Of a stretch of 28,028 bases of DNA, positions 8,401 through 16,381 are shown piece after piece. A model generated the notes under the pieces. That model searched no databases, had not been told where the DNA came from, and saw only the letters and a program-made list of their open reading frames with translations. The DNA is taken from NCBI GenBank assembly GCA_023230825.1, contig JALNWO010000009.1, forward strand, positions 1-28,028. The letters are read 5' to 3'. The DNA is from Acholeplasmataceae bacterium. GTDB lineage: Bacteria; Bacillota_I; Bacilli_A; Acholeplasmatales; Acholeplasmataceae. How positions within the stretch are numbered: position 1 is the first letter of the stretch; every line of letters begins with the position of its first letter. A program made the translations under genes and the position numbers.

Positions 8401-9404
8401 TGAAACAACTTTGGGAAGAGTGGCTGAAAGCAAAATGGGGGATATGTAGTAGTAAGAAAGCAAAATTAGTGGTATATTTTGAAGAAGAACAATTTGCAGA
8501 AAAATGGAATGATGCAAATATTGATGGTGGTCAAGTTTTTGATTTGATAGTGCTCACAAATACAAATCTAGGCAATGAAAAACTAAATAATGTTAGTAAT
8601 ACAGATGTATTTGTAATATACGACCATCATGCAAAAGGTTGGATAGGTAGTTTAGTAGGTAATAAATACAATGGAATATTCCCTGGAAAATTACAACAGA
8701 ACAACCTACAATTTTGTCCAGACTTTATAAACAAAGATGCTTATTTTCAGTTTGATAAGAGTAGTGATGACTATGTTAAATTTGCATTCCCAGATACAGG
8801 GAATAATCAATTTCTATTTGTATATGAAGCTATTGAGGCTGGTTTGATGAAAATAGTGATTGTTGATGAAAGAATTACAGAAATGCTTAGTAATTATGAC
8901 AGCGATGACAACATAAAAGGTAAAATTACAAAGGATTTTGAGTTTAATGCCTCATCAAATCAGAATTATACCGACTTAGCCAATAACGGAAATGTATTTA
9001 TTGTTACTGAATTTGCTAACGAAGAAATTGTTAAAAAAGAAGAATATAAAAACTTGAGCATTATTCTAAGTGATAAGGACTTTAACTGTAGATTTCCAAA
9101 TGGAGTAATAATCAAAGAAAATAACACAGAGATTAAAGGCGAAATAGAATGTCAAAAGGTGAATTTTGATAGCTTGATAATCCACCGAACTTATTTGGCT
9201 AAGCTTTTCGATAATAATAAAAATTTAAGTAAAAAAGAATTAATGAACTTAATTTACAAAACTTTTAAATCTGTAGTGGTTATATCGGGAGGGGGGTATC
9301 CGCATTCATTTGAACCACTCAAGGTAAAGTTTAAGCCCTATTCACAACTAAAAAAACATTTCATAAAATATCCGAGCAAAGTTTCACTAACTAAAATTAT
9401 ATAA
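5463..9404 (+). CDS. Large soluble histidine-kinase-like signalling protein with receiver-like ends
   Basis: The 1313-residue protein has no signal peptide or membrane span. Residues 6-15 (KYNILIVDDN) open a receiver-like N-terminal domain with Asp13/Asp14 that is expanded and lacks clear later motifs. A DHp-like helix follows with FARNFAHNIGSHVAIRA: His505 aligns with the phospho-acceptor of FSHE-type helices, and His510 is the alternative. The ATPase part has an N-box ENMIRNSAKHN (Asn685, Asn689), a G1-like IQIFDN with Asp725 that lacks the usual glycines, and a G2-like LGIADIKINAHLL (758-770). Residues about 859-1313 form a large extension: a receiver-like start KKVIWIGKK, then VIYDHHAKGW, IVIVDERIT, LIIHRTYLAKL and VVVISGGGYPH. 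I do not recognise this region. The gene lies at the head of several receiver-output genes, so it is the likely common phosphodonor. Confidence 0.75.
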   Translation: MESKTKYNILIVDDNPLPTKECCRVLIEKFCEFYEISDFDKKNKIDELDQLYEGDYTDPNFKFIEGNDPRRKDPKTFDFGSKITLTIYNYDPKKQIQKNQEAILKIINDKQINIFWTDKGYLDFEIDNGKVYDLPDDLNSNKSDAIKLYHNESIISVLKTNKIRQIAIYFFNPAIMHRKTDELKKFICDRLNNSLSVDNVYVLETSPILNLYNRDDWLSSGKEEDCFLGTLNAYKCYGTLLGSVLFDLFTQLPEHKKQDHHNFFDSNSRDFLRHFKTINNLLFPTEFKIGLVSFYGKMFGIERFIIDAPYKEYYEIYDKQLETGDPPIGSLIQIDENVELNDSERWFYIKYKKTNCKKFIYKYELSDKLETKKNLIGDYLPLLHTAIFYEPDFYPEGVFKTPDVFLCNNMSCEYSIEILYLLKKVNYGGFDGVTHLAVWRRCDGISPALSERKTIKDTIESIWEKHYRLIEPELKATLVSVLQEETKKQALSVAIAEIFARNFAHNIGSHVAIRATDKMVKQRVLELYNMDEGFLKQDCFIHWLDYMGEKFDLFEVARNEFVADTNLSPKNLMFYRHVLLPFVENTLIMDNIAHSEGINYKIDKCYNKLKIKTIINGNEVKAKYSQLLKHNDSNGICYSDNFPYLVKTITGVSLEDAFKQSKLKQGEDLEICLGSEHTIYSILENMIRNSAKHNKERLQGKEFLEITVNVKDEEDPDYYTIQIFDNISAVTADALREFQKKIDTSLINEKGEIEKANLGIADIKINAHLLKTESDITDESLKKAITLIYRLEYEANNPITKTVQNQETEGNENIKTGFYEPLEAKVVKETKFETYDNSKSLNKEKRIYNFGYEFKLSKPKKVIWIGKKENSDEYRKKGVVFVENHKDFKPEKLIQQVEPLANYQFAILELEAVKDLTNNSPNYDWDDFLIKLPHRVLLNATEDQINGCAAIKELVDDGRIQLVEFTKIPDIDNDWDFKFLKQLWEEWLKAKWGICSSKKAKLVVYFEEEQFAEKWNDANIDGGQVFDLIVLTNTNLGNEKLNNVSNTDVFVIYDHHAKGWIGSLVGNKYNGIFPGKLQQNNLQFCPDFINKDAYFQFDKSSDDYVKFAFPDTGNNQFLFVYEAIEAGLMKIVIVDERITEMLSNYDSDDNIKGKITKDFEFNASSNQNYTDLANNGNVFIVTEFANEEIVKKEEYKNLSIILSDKDFNCRFPNGVIIKENNTEIKGEIECQKVNFDSLIIHRTYLAKLFDNNKNLSKKELMNLIYKTFKSVVVISGGGYPHSFEPLKVKFKPYSQLKKHFIKYPSKVSLTKII

Positions 9405-9405
9405 A

Positions 9406-10029
9406 ATGGCTAAAAACATTATTATTGTAACAAACAAAAAAGAGTCTGAGTTTGACAAATTTCTAAGCAGTGGAGTGAGGTCAATAGAAATTGGAAATGC
9501 TCTAAAAATTGAACTTAAAAATAGCAATGGATGTAGTATTGTCGTGTATGTATGTACAGGACTTAGTGTTCCTGTTATAGAAATCAATACTGATATTAAA
9601 ACTATCGGTAATGGCAAAATTATTCTATGGCATGGAATTGACTTAGGTTTGCCAAACTCATTTGATGTTGGTACACATGGAATACAACCTAGCAATCGAT
9701 CCCTAGAAAGAAAAGCATATGAGGATCTATTAACAGCTTGGGAAGATACAACTAAATCTGATAAAGATAAGTGGGATGTTTTTGAAGAAGTTTGGGAATA
9801 CTTCTCAAAAAAAAATGATAAAAACGTTGTTTTAAATGATAAACTCAACTTCCTCCACCAGTGTTTAACTCCTGAAGGGGCGGCAAATGCTACATTAGAT
9901 CCGAATTGGAGAGTTGAAGATAAGTTTAATAAATTAAAACAAGAAAAAGGCAGTCCCTTTGGTAAAAACTATATAGGAGCTCTCACTGCCTTGCGAGATA
10001 CCTTACTTAATGAAGTAGGGATAAATTAG
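9406..10029 (+). CDS. Unknown 207-residue protein next to the kinase
   Basis: I do not recognise this protein. It is soluble, with no signal peptide or membrane helix. The N-terminal half (about residues 1-75) alternates short strands such as KNIIIVTNKK, SIVVYVCTG and KIILWHG, as in a small alpha/beta domain, with a His in the last one. The C-terminal half is charged and helical, rich in Lys, Asp, Glu and Trp. It starts 1 bp after the kinase stop codon, so it is almost certainly co-translated and may bind the kinase or its C-terminal extension. An adaptor or regulatory partner is possible, but nothing in the sequence proves it. Confidence 0.7.
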   Translation: MAKNIIIVTNKKESEFDKFLSSGVRSIEIGNALKIELKNSNGCSIVVYVCTGLSVPVIEINTDIKTIGNGKIILWHGIDLGLPNSFDVGTHGIQPSNRSLERKAYEDLLTAWEDTTKSDKDKWDVFEEVWEYFSKKNDKNVVLNDKLNFLHQCLTPEGAANATLDPNWRVEDKFNKLKQEKGSPFGKNYIGALTALRDTLLNEVGIN

Positions 10030-10072
10030 GAAAACTGAATTAAACTTATTTTACACATACAATCTTTTGCTT

Positions 10073-10420
10073 ATGAAAACATTTGTATTAATGCGTCAAG
10101 AAAGTTATGCTGATATTGTTGCAAAAACAGTTTGTGGTGTTGTCAGAAAAACTGAATCAGAACTTTTGGGAATAATTCCACAAGAGGGTGATTGTTTTAT
10201 TATTGACGCGCATTACAAAGGCACATATGCCGATTTAGAAGGATTGAAAGTTGTTGGTAAGCTGGTTGATTTTATAACAGATTGTTCGGTTCAAATAAAG
10301 CTTTTCAGCTGGTTTTCTGAAAATTACTTACAAAAACATTATAACTTGCCATTTAATCAGTTAAAACACAAAGTTACCTTCAAGCAATTTCCTTATGAAA
10401 ACCTCAAAAAATATAACTAA
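10073..10420 (+). CDS. Small stand-alone receiver-like protein
   Basis: A 115-residue soluble protein from the ATG at 10073. A TTG six bases upstream would add two residues and is less likely. The pattern FIIDAHYKGTYADLEGLKVV (about residues 42-61) matches the third strand, phospho-Asp loop and following helix of a receiver, with Asp45 in the acceptor position. VQIKLFSW (73-80) matches strand four. The N-terminal acidic pair and a clear strand-five Lys are missing, so phosphorylation is doubtful and it may be a binding-only pseudo-receiver. Its end overlaps the start of the decarboxylase gene by 26 bp, so it is translationally linked to that gene. Confidence 0.65.
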   Translation: MKTFVLMRQESYADIVAKTVCGVVRKTESELLGIIPQEGDCFIIDAHYKGTYADLEGLKVVGKLVDFITDCSVQIKLFSWFSENYLQKHYNLPFNQLKHKVTFKQFPYENLKKYN

Positions 10421-12890
10421 AAAAGCGAACAGCCTGCAAAATAAAGTCACCAAAGAAAAGGCTCTTTTTTTAGGGCCTAAGGCTGAGAACCAGGAACTTT
10501 ACGAATCGTTGATAGTTGAAGTGATACGAGATGCATGTTTTCTCCGGAAGAATTTTCATCCCGAAGACAAAGCACTGATACTCGAAAGTGATAAGTTAGA
10601 TCCTGTTTATCAGGAAACAGCTGCAAATATGAAGGAGCACCTGTATTCAATTTTGGCCGAATTAAAGAAAAGTGTCCCTTGGTACCATCCGCGTTATATC
10701 GGTCATATGTTTGGCGATTTGATGCTACCTTCGATAATCGGTTATTTCAGCACAATGCTATATAATCCGAACAATGTGGTGGGTGAAGTTTCTACCGCAA
10801 CTACCCGAATGGAACTTGAATTTATTGATTCGTTATGCAAAATGGTCGGATACGGTCCTTGTACTATGTCCGGAAAAAACGCATGGGGACATTTATGTTC
10901 CGGTGGAACAGTTGCTAATATTGAAGCTCTTTGGGTTGCAAGAAACCTGAAATATTATCCGTTATCGGTGAAACTGGCTTCTGAAAGTGGAAGCCCAAAG
11001 GCCTTTTTGTTAAGGGATATTTCTTTTGATTACTTTCAACAAGATATTAAGAACCTTACATACAACCAATTATTCAATTTGCGGACTTCAGATATTTTGA
11101 ACTTAGACGATCATATTACATTAAGATGTAAACAGGAAGGTTTTGACATTGATGAAATCGAACAGCTTATTAGAAATTATTCTGTAGAAAAAATTGGGGT
11201 ACATGCCATCCATAAAATAACAGAAGTTTCGCTACCAGTAGTGTATATTTCGAAATCATCACATTATTCGTGGAAAAAAGCCATGGATATCCTGGGAGTC
11301 GGGCAGCGTCAACTTATTGAGGTTGACATGGACAATGGCTATCGAATGAGTTTTGATGATTTTAAAACTAAAGTAACAGATGCGCCTATCCTCGCTGTAG
11401 TAGGCATATTGGGTTCGACTAAACAGGGGAGTCTATACCCTATTGATGAATTGGTGAAGTATAGGAATGAATTGGAAAATAGAGAGAAGCGATCTTTCTA
11501 TTTACATATTGATGGCGCTTATGGAGGTTATTTATGCAGTTTATTCAAAAAAAATGAAGAAGAGTTTTTCACATCAATAGATGCTCTTCACTATCTGTTA
11601 GGGGAAAAAAGCTTTTTTCAAGTTGATGGGAATGAAGAATCAACGATTAATATAAATTGGTGTAATAAAATTTTATCTGTGAAAAACGCTGATTCAATAA
11701 CAATTGATCCGCATAAGATGGGATATATCCCATATCCTGCTGGTGCCATTTTATTTAAAGATACACGGGCCAAAAGTTTTATATCTTATACCCCATCCTA
11801 TTTGAATAAACCTTCAGATGAAAGCAATCTTGAACTTGCTTTTTTGGGACAATGGACTGTTGAAGGCAGTCGTCCAGGAGCAGTTGCAACATCCTGTTAC
11901 TTAACCAATAAGGTAATGCCGTTAAATAAAGATGCCCATGGTTTGTTAATAAAGAACTCTATTTTGGCTGCAAACAACTTCTGGGAAACAATAATGGATT
12001 TCAATAGCAATTCTGAGTTGAATCATGGCTTTAAGGTAGTTCCAACTTATGTTCCGGAGTTCAATATTGTCTCTTACGTGCTTTGCTCCCCAGATAAAAT
12101 TAAACAAACCAAATACTTGAATATTCTGACTCACAAACTGTTTGAGAAATTTTCTATCAGTAAAGGAACCATTATCCCTGCACAGAATTTTATAGTTGCC
12201 AAAGAGGATTTTGGTTATGACGATATTCCAAAAGGCACACTGCTTGAAAAATGCGGGATTGATGAAAATGACCCTGGAAACAAGAAAGAGAATATTTTTA
12301 TTCTTTCTAGCGTGTTTATGAACCCATTAAGTTGTTATCTTGAAGAGAATTTTTACATGATGTTTTTTAAGGAAATGGTATATCATGCCCAGAATATCAT
12401 GCCGGAAGTACTACTGGAGATTTTAAAGGATAAAGAAGGGGGAAGGGTTAACGTCTTATGGGTTGAAGACGATGATTTATTTCTGAACATGAAAAAAGAT
12501 TTACAGCATGATATTGATTTTGGCCGCTTTCTGAATATTGATTTCAAGGATAATTTTCAAGATGCAAACAAGGCAATAGAAAACAACGAATATGATGTGT
12601 ATCTCTTTGACTTGAACATTAGTAATAAGAATCATAAAACGTATAAACCAAAAGATATTCAGTTGGTTGAAAAATTAATTAACAAAATTCCGAATGAGAC
12701 AAAAAACCGGATATTGTTTTATTCACAGTACTTTAGTGATGAATTTACCAATTTTCAAGCTAAAGAAGAATTGAAATCAAAAGGGTTTTCTGAAGACCGG
12801 TTTATTGCAAAAACAATTGATAACGATCAGGGATTTTACATTGATATTAAATCAATTATAGATGGATTCTTCAGGATTCTAAACAAATAA
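10395..12890 (+). CDS. Tyrosine-decarboxylase-family PLP enzyme fused to a receiver domain
   Basis: The 831-residue protein has two parts. Residues about 22-675 follow the bacterial tyrosine decarboxylase branch of group II PLP decarboxylases: FLGPKAENQ near the start, SDKLDP, MLYNPNNVV, SGGTVANIEALWVARN, HIDGAYGG with Asp373 for the pyridine nitrogen, and DPHKMGYIPYPAG with Lys441 as the Schiff-base lysine. Family enzymes of about 600-630 residues usually stop there. Residues about 684-831 are a complete receiver: VNVLWVEDDD (acidic pair Glu691/Asp692), YLFDLN (phospho-acceptor Asp739), LFYSQ (Ser777) and FIAK (Lys806). Phosphorylation may therefore switch an amino-acid decarboxylase, and product amine could be a signal or a pH/proton sink. 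Substrate identity (Tyr, Glu, Asp or other) cannot be settled by eye. Confidence 0.85.
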   Translation: MKTSKNITKKANSLQNKVTKEKALFLGPKAENQELYESLIVEVIRDACFLRKNFHPEDKALILESDKLDPVYQETAANMKEHLYSILAELKKSVPWYHPRYIGHMFGDLMLPSIIGYFSTMLYNPNNVVGEVSTATTRMELEFIDSLCKMVGYGPCTMSGKNAWGHLCSGGTVANIEALWVARNLKYYPLSVKLASESGSPKAFLLRDISFDYFQQDIKNLTYNQLFNLRTSDILNLDDHITLRCKQEGFDIDEIEQLIRNYSVEKIGVHAIHKITEVSLPVVYISKSSHYSWKKAMDILGVGQRQLIEVDMDNGYRMSFDDFKTKVTDAPILAVVGILGSTKQGSLYPIDELVKYRNELENREKRSFYLHIDGAYGGYLCSLFKKNEEEFFTSIDALHYLLGEKSFFQVDGNEESTININWCNKILSVKNADSITIDPHKMGYIPYPAGAILFKDTRAKSFISYTPSYLNKPSDESNLELAFLGQWTVEGSRPGAVATSCYLTNKVMPLNKDAHGLLIKNSILAANNFWETIMDFNSNSELNHGFKVVPTYVPEFNIVSYVLCSPDKIKQTKYLNILTHKLFEKFSISKGTIIPAQNFIVAKEDFGYDDIPKGTLLEKCGIDENDPGNKKENIFILSSVFMNPLSCYLEENFYMMFFKEMVYHAQNIMPEVLLEILKDKEGGRVNVLWVEDDDLFLNMKKDLQHDIDFGRFLNIDFKDNFQDANKAIENNEYDVYLFDLNISNKNHKTYKPKDIQLVEKLINKIPNETKNRILFYSQYFSDEFTNFQAKEELKSKGFSEDRFIAKTIDNDQGFYIDIKSIIDGFFRILNK

Positions 12891-12905
12891 AGATACAAAT
12901 TGGAG

Positions 12906-13655
12906 ATGTTAACTTTTCATTGCCATCCTATTGTTGAGAAAATGCTTTCTGAGATCGCAGAACTTTTGTCACCTTATCCTAGCAAGAGAGATATACACTT
13001 TATTACAACTTATTTTCCTCAACTGAATAGTATGCCGCTTGGTGGACTTAAAGAAGCTGTCTATCATCGCCTCGTATCTCACAATGATTATATAGTTTTA
13101 CTGTCTTTTCATGATGTTGAGTCGATTAGAAGGCATGATACATATAAAATACTTGATTTAAACGGAACTTATTTTTTGCGATTACCTTTCAACCTTAACG
13201 AGATACAACTGATATATAATAAGTGTTCTGTACCATTGGGGAAAACTGAACCTGAATGGCAATTTTTTGCTACTGAGACTTGCAAATCAATGCTAAAAGA
13301 GGAAATCAGTAAGTTAAAGCACAGTGGCAAACTAGCAATTGGGAATACTATCATATATCCTTTAAGAGCTGCCTGCATAGCACATGAACATAATACTTCC
13401 GCTTATCATATTTTGATAAACGAACTGCTACAAAAGTTAAAACTATTTTTAATAAAGGAAGAATTGAGCAATCTTCTATTGTTAGCAGATGTAGCCAAGG
13501 CTTTGGATGATGTTTTTCTGAATAAAGTGACTGCTTCCATTTCTATTTTACAGGATATTGCAGGTGATAGTGGAAAAAGAGAAATATCAATTCCTGAACT
13601 AATCAAAAAAACAAATAATTTTATTCGTATCTTTGACCATTTATTCGTTACATAA
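12906..13655 (+). CDS. Pseudo-receiver plus helical-domain protein
   Basis: About 249 residues from the ATG at 12906; a TTG at 12900 would add two. The first ~110 residues look like a degenerate receiver. A strand-four-like DYIVLLSFHD and a strand-five/helix-five-like TYFLRLPFNLNEI are visible, but there is no N-terminal acidic pair, no acceptor Asp and no strand-five Lys (Arg is in its place). The rest (about 115-249) is a bundle of long helices, including YHILINELLQKLKLFLIKEE and a final helix near ELIKKTNNFIRIFDHLF. That composition would suit a dimerisation or His-phosphotransfer-like bundle, and a His occurs in AACIAHEHN. Its stop shares one base with the next start (TAATG at 13653-13657), so it is coupled to the receiver-ATPase gene. 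Confidence 0.65.
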   Translation: MLTFHCHPIVEKMLSEIAELLSPYPSKRDIHFITTYFPQLNSMPLGGLKEAVYHRLVSHNDYIVLLSFHDVESIRRHDTYKILDLNGTYFLRLPFNLNEIQLIYNKCSVPLGKTEPEWQFFATETCKSMLKEEISKLKHSGKLAIGNTIIYPLRAACIAHEHNTSAYHILINELLQKLKLFLIKEELSNLLLLADVAKALDDVFLNKVTASISILQDIAGDSGKREISIPELIKKTNNFIRIFDHLFVT

Positions 13656-16369
13656 TGCAAGATTCTATTTTTAATATTCTTTTTATTGATGACGATTGCA
13701 GCACTTATTTACCTGTGCTTACACCGGTCGCCAAAAATCAAGGTTTTACTATATACGGGCTTGATAATGTACGTGAAGGATTGAAATTGCTCGGTGAAAA
13801 CCCCGATGCTATGGATGCTGTTCTGCTGGATATTGCTTTCGGGCAGAACGAAATGCAAGGTTTGGAAGCCTTGAAAGAAATTAAACAGATGTACCCTTAT
13901 TTACCTGTTATAATGCTGACTGGTAGTGATCAAACAACAGATTTGCATAAGGTAGTGGAATGTATGAGAAACGGAGCTTATGATTATGTGGGCAAACAGC
14001 ATTTAGACCCGGATCAGTTATTCAAAGTATTATATGAAGCAATTCACAAGTCTAGGCAGCAATATCGTTTTGAAAAAATAATGACCAATAATGATTCAAC
14101 TGGCTTTTTTCATATAATAAAATCTGTTACTCACGGATGCTTTCACACACAAGCTGTTTTTGGGTTTGAGCTGAAATCTGTAAGCAAAGCAAAAAACAAT
14201 AGTGAAGAGGATCTATTGAAAAATTCAGCAATCAAGTGGCATAATAATCTGTTGAGAACTATACAAATTGGATATAAAGATAATTTAGTAATTAACTTAA
14301 AATATATTGCAGACAAAGGAAAATTCAACTGTTACTTGGTGTTTAGCTTATCAGAATCAGATGGACATTTGTTGAAAACTTCGTTGGCTTGTCTCTTCCA
14401 GGATTTAAAAAGTTTTTTCCCAACAATACAACCTGATAATATTTTTCCGTATAGATTTGAAGAAATTACAGATAAGGAATTTCTTCAAAAGACAACCGAA
14501 TTTTCTGAAGATTTTGTTTATTATCTTTTTTATAGAAAACCTTTAATTGTTAAAAATATCGAAAAATCCGTCATGGGTTTTACTAATCCGGGCGAGAATG
14601 CCCATTTACAGGAACAAGAAAAAAAGCAAAGCTATAGTTTACCTTATCCGGCACCAATGCATTATGATTTTGAATTACTTACAGCATTACTCAATCAGGA
14701 TAATTATACTGAGATAGATGTGCAGATAAAGTCTCGAAGCCTTTCTATTGATGAAACTCAAACAATCAGACAAGTTATTAAAAAGCCTAGCATAATTATT
14801 GAAAATCTGAATAATGAAAAGAGAAAGATTTATTCCGATTATTTGGAGAAGTTCGTTGCTTCAGGCAATGATAAGTTTGTAGTAAGTGTACTTTTGAAAC
14901 AACCACAATCTTATCTCAACCAGTCTTTGAGCACACATATTTTAAATTATTTTTTCGGAGCTTCTCAGGATGTGGAAAACAGCCGCAGAACTTCAGACAA
15001 CTTGTTTAGATATACTATAGAAGCTGACGCTTCAGGGAGTCAATTGCCTTTTACGTATAGTATTACTAATATATTACAGGCTTTTCATTTACCTTTACCT
15101 GAATGTAATTATCTTCCCGGAATAAGCCAGCAATCGCCAATTTTTCATATGTTTCCTCGTAATATTCCTGTCGATGGAATCACGCTAGGGGAAAAGAAAA
15201 ATGGAAAAGAATCTTTACAGATAAGAATTAATCAAGATGATTTGGCACGGCATTTATATATCATGGGACAAACAGGAACAGGAAAAACTACTCTTTTAAA
15301 ATCAATGATCAAAGATTGCCTCAATAAAAATGTGGGATTTGCTGTTTTCGATCCACATGGAGATTTATTTAATGATTTATTACATCTTCTACCAACTAAT
15401 AAAAAGCACAAACTTATAACGCTAAATACATCCGATCCTAAAAATTCAGCCAAACACAATCCTTTGTTGTATAACAAAAATAATCCTCAAGAAAAATCTT
15501 TAGTAATCAACGAGTTGTTTCGTATTTTCAATACTTTATATAATTTGCGATTAGTTGGTGGTCCTATGTTTGAGCTGTATTTTAAAAACGGAATGAAATT
15601 AATCATGGATGATGGAGTTCAAGAACAGTTTGGGCCCCCTAAGCTTTCAAAATTTGTAGATGTATTTTATAATGAAAACGTACGACGAAGAAGGTTACGC
15701 GTTTGCAAAGATAAAACAGTCGTTGATTTTTTTGATTCAGCTGAAAGCACTACAGGAGAAATTAGTTTCAATAATATTGCGCATTATATTGTTAGTAAAG
15801 TAAATAGATTTACTGATGATTTTTACTTAAGTCCCATTATTATGAGTCAAGACAATAATATTGATTTTAGACAAGTAATAGATGAGGGGAAAATATTGCT
15901 CGTAAAATTGGATAAGGGAAAGATAGGAGCTGACAATACTAGTTTATTAGGACAATTGTTGTTGAGTAGTATTGTTCTTGCTGCTATGTCAAGAGGAGAA
16001 TTAGATGTTACTAGAAGAAAACCGTTTTATCTTTTCATTGACGAGTTCCAAAACTTCATAAAAGGCGATATTGCAAGTGCATTATCAGAGGTTAGAAAAT
16101 ATGGTTTGAGTTTGATTCTTGCCAACCAAACCTTAGCCCAATTACGAGATCGCTATGAATCAGTTAGTATGGTTGATTCTCTGTTAGGTAATGTAGGCAG
16201 CATGGTTTTCTTTCGCCCGGGGATATCAGACTATGAAATTGTTAGACATTACTTTGAACCTGAATTTGAAAGGTCAGATATTTTGAAACTACCTAACTTC
16301 AAATGTATTGCACGTTTATTAATTGACAATGTCCCGAGTGAGCCCTTTGTGTTTCAAACCAAACTATAA
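13655..16369 (+). CDS. Response receiver fused to a HerA/VirD4-type ATPase
   Basis: The 904-residue protein opens with an intact receiver (about 5-130): FNILFIDDD with Asp12/Asp13, VLLDIA with Asp59, IMLTG with Thr89, and YVGK with Lys114. A long middle region (about 140-500) of unknown fold follows, in the place where HerA or conjugative coupling-type ATPases often carry regulatory domains. The motor domain has Walker A MGQTGTGKTT (Lys544), the FDPHGD motif (565-570) typical of HerA/VirB4/VirD4 ATPases, Walker B FYLFIDEFQNF (Asp796, Glu797), an ANQTLAQL sensor-like segment (823-830) and a LLGNVGS stretch. Such motors translocate DNA or act in DNA processing. No relaxase or type IV secretion gene is nearby, so conjugation is unlikely. 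No membrane span is obvious, so it is probably a cytosolic, phosphorylation-gated DNA motor. Confidence 0.85.
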   Translation: MQDSIFNILFIDDDCSTYLPVLTPVAKNQGFTIYGLDNVREGLKLLGENPDAMDAVLLDIAFGQNEMQGLEALKEIKQMYPYLPVIMLTGSDQTTDLHKVVECMRNGAYDYVGKQHLDPDQLFKVLYEAIHKSRQQYRFEKIMTNNDSTGFFHIIKSVTHGCFHTQAVFGFELKSVSKAKNNSEEDLLKNSAIKWHNNLLRTIQIGYKDNLVINLKYIADKGKFNCYLVFSLSESDGHLLKTSLACLFQDLKSFFPTIQPDNIFPYRFEEITDKEFLQKTTEFSEDFVYYLFYRKPLIVKNIEKSVMGFTNPGENAHLQEQEKKQSYSLPYPAPMHYDFELLTALLNQDNYTEIDVQIKSRSLSIDETQTIRQVIKKPSIIIENLNNEKRKIYSDYLEKFVASGNDKFVVSVLLKQPQSYLNQSLSTHILNYFFGASQDVENSRRTSDNLFRYTIEADASGSQLPFTYSITNILQAFHLPLPECNYLPGISQQSPIFHMFPRNIPVDGITLGEKKNGKESLQIRINQDDLARHLYIMGQTGTGKTTLLKSMIKDCLNKNVGFAVFDPHGDLFNDLLHLLPTNKKHKLITLNTSDPKNSAKHNPLLYNKNNPQEKSLVINELFRIFNTLYNLRLVGGPMFELYFKNGMKLIMDDGVQEQFGPPKLSKFVDVFYNENVRRRRLRVCKDKTVVDFFDSAESTTGEISFNNIAHYIVSKVNRFTDDFYLSPIIMSQDNNIDFRQVIDEGKILLVKLDKGKIGADNTSLLGQLLLSSIVLAAMSRGELDVTRRKPFYLFIDEFQNFIKGDIASALSEVRKYGLSLILANQTLAQLRDRYESVSMVDSLLGNVGSMVFFRPGISDYEIVRHYFEPEFERSDILKLPNFKCIARLLIDNVPSEPFVFQTKL

Positions 16370-16381
16370 ATTTATGTAACT

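Noticed and set aside
12900..12905. TTG start for the pseudo-receiver gene
   Set aside because: The ATG at 12906 is in frame two codons later and is the more usual start. The TTG remains possible and does not change the domain call.
13655..16369. Conjugative transfer locus, suggested by the VirD4/HerA-type motor
   Set aside because: No relaxase, mating-pair protein or oriT-like structure is visible, and the motor is fused to a receiver. A conjugation role is not supported in this window.
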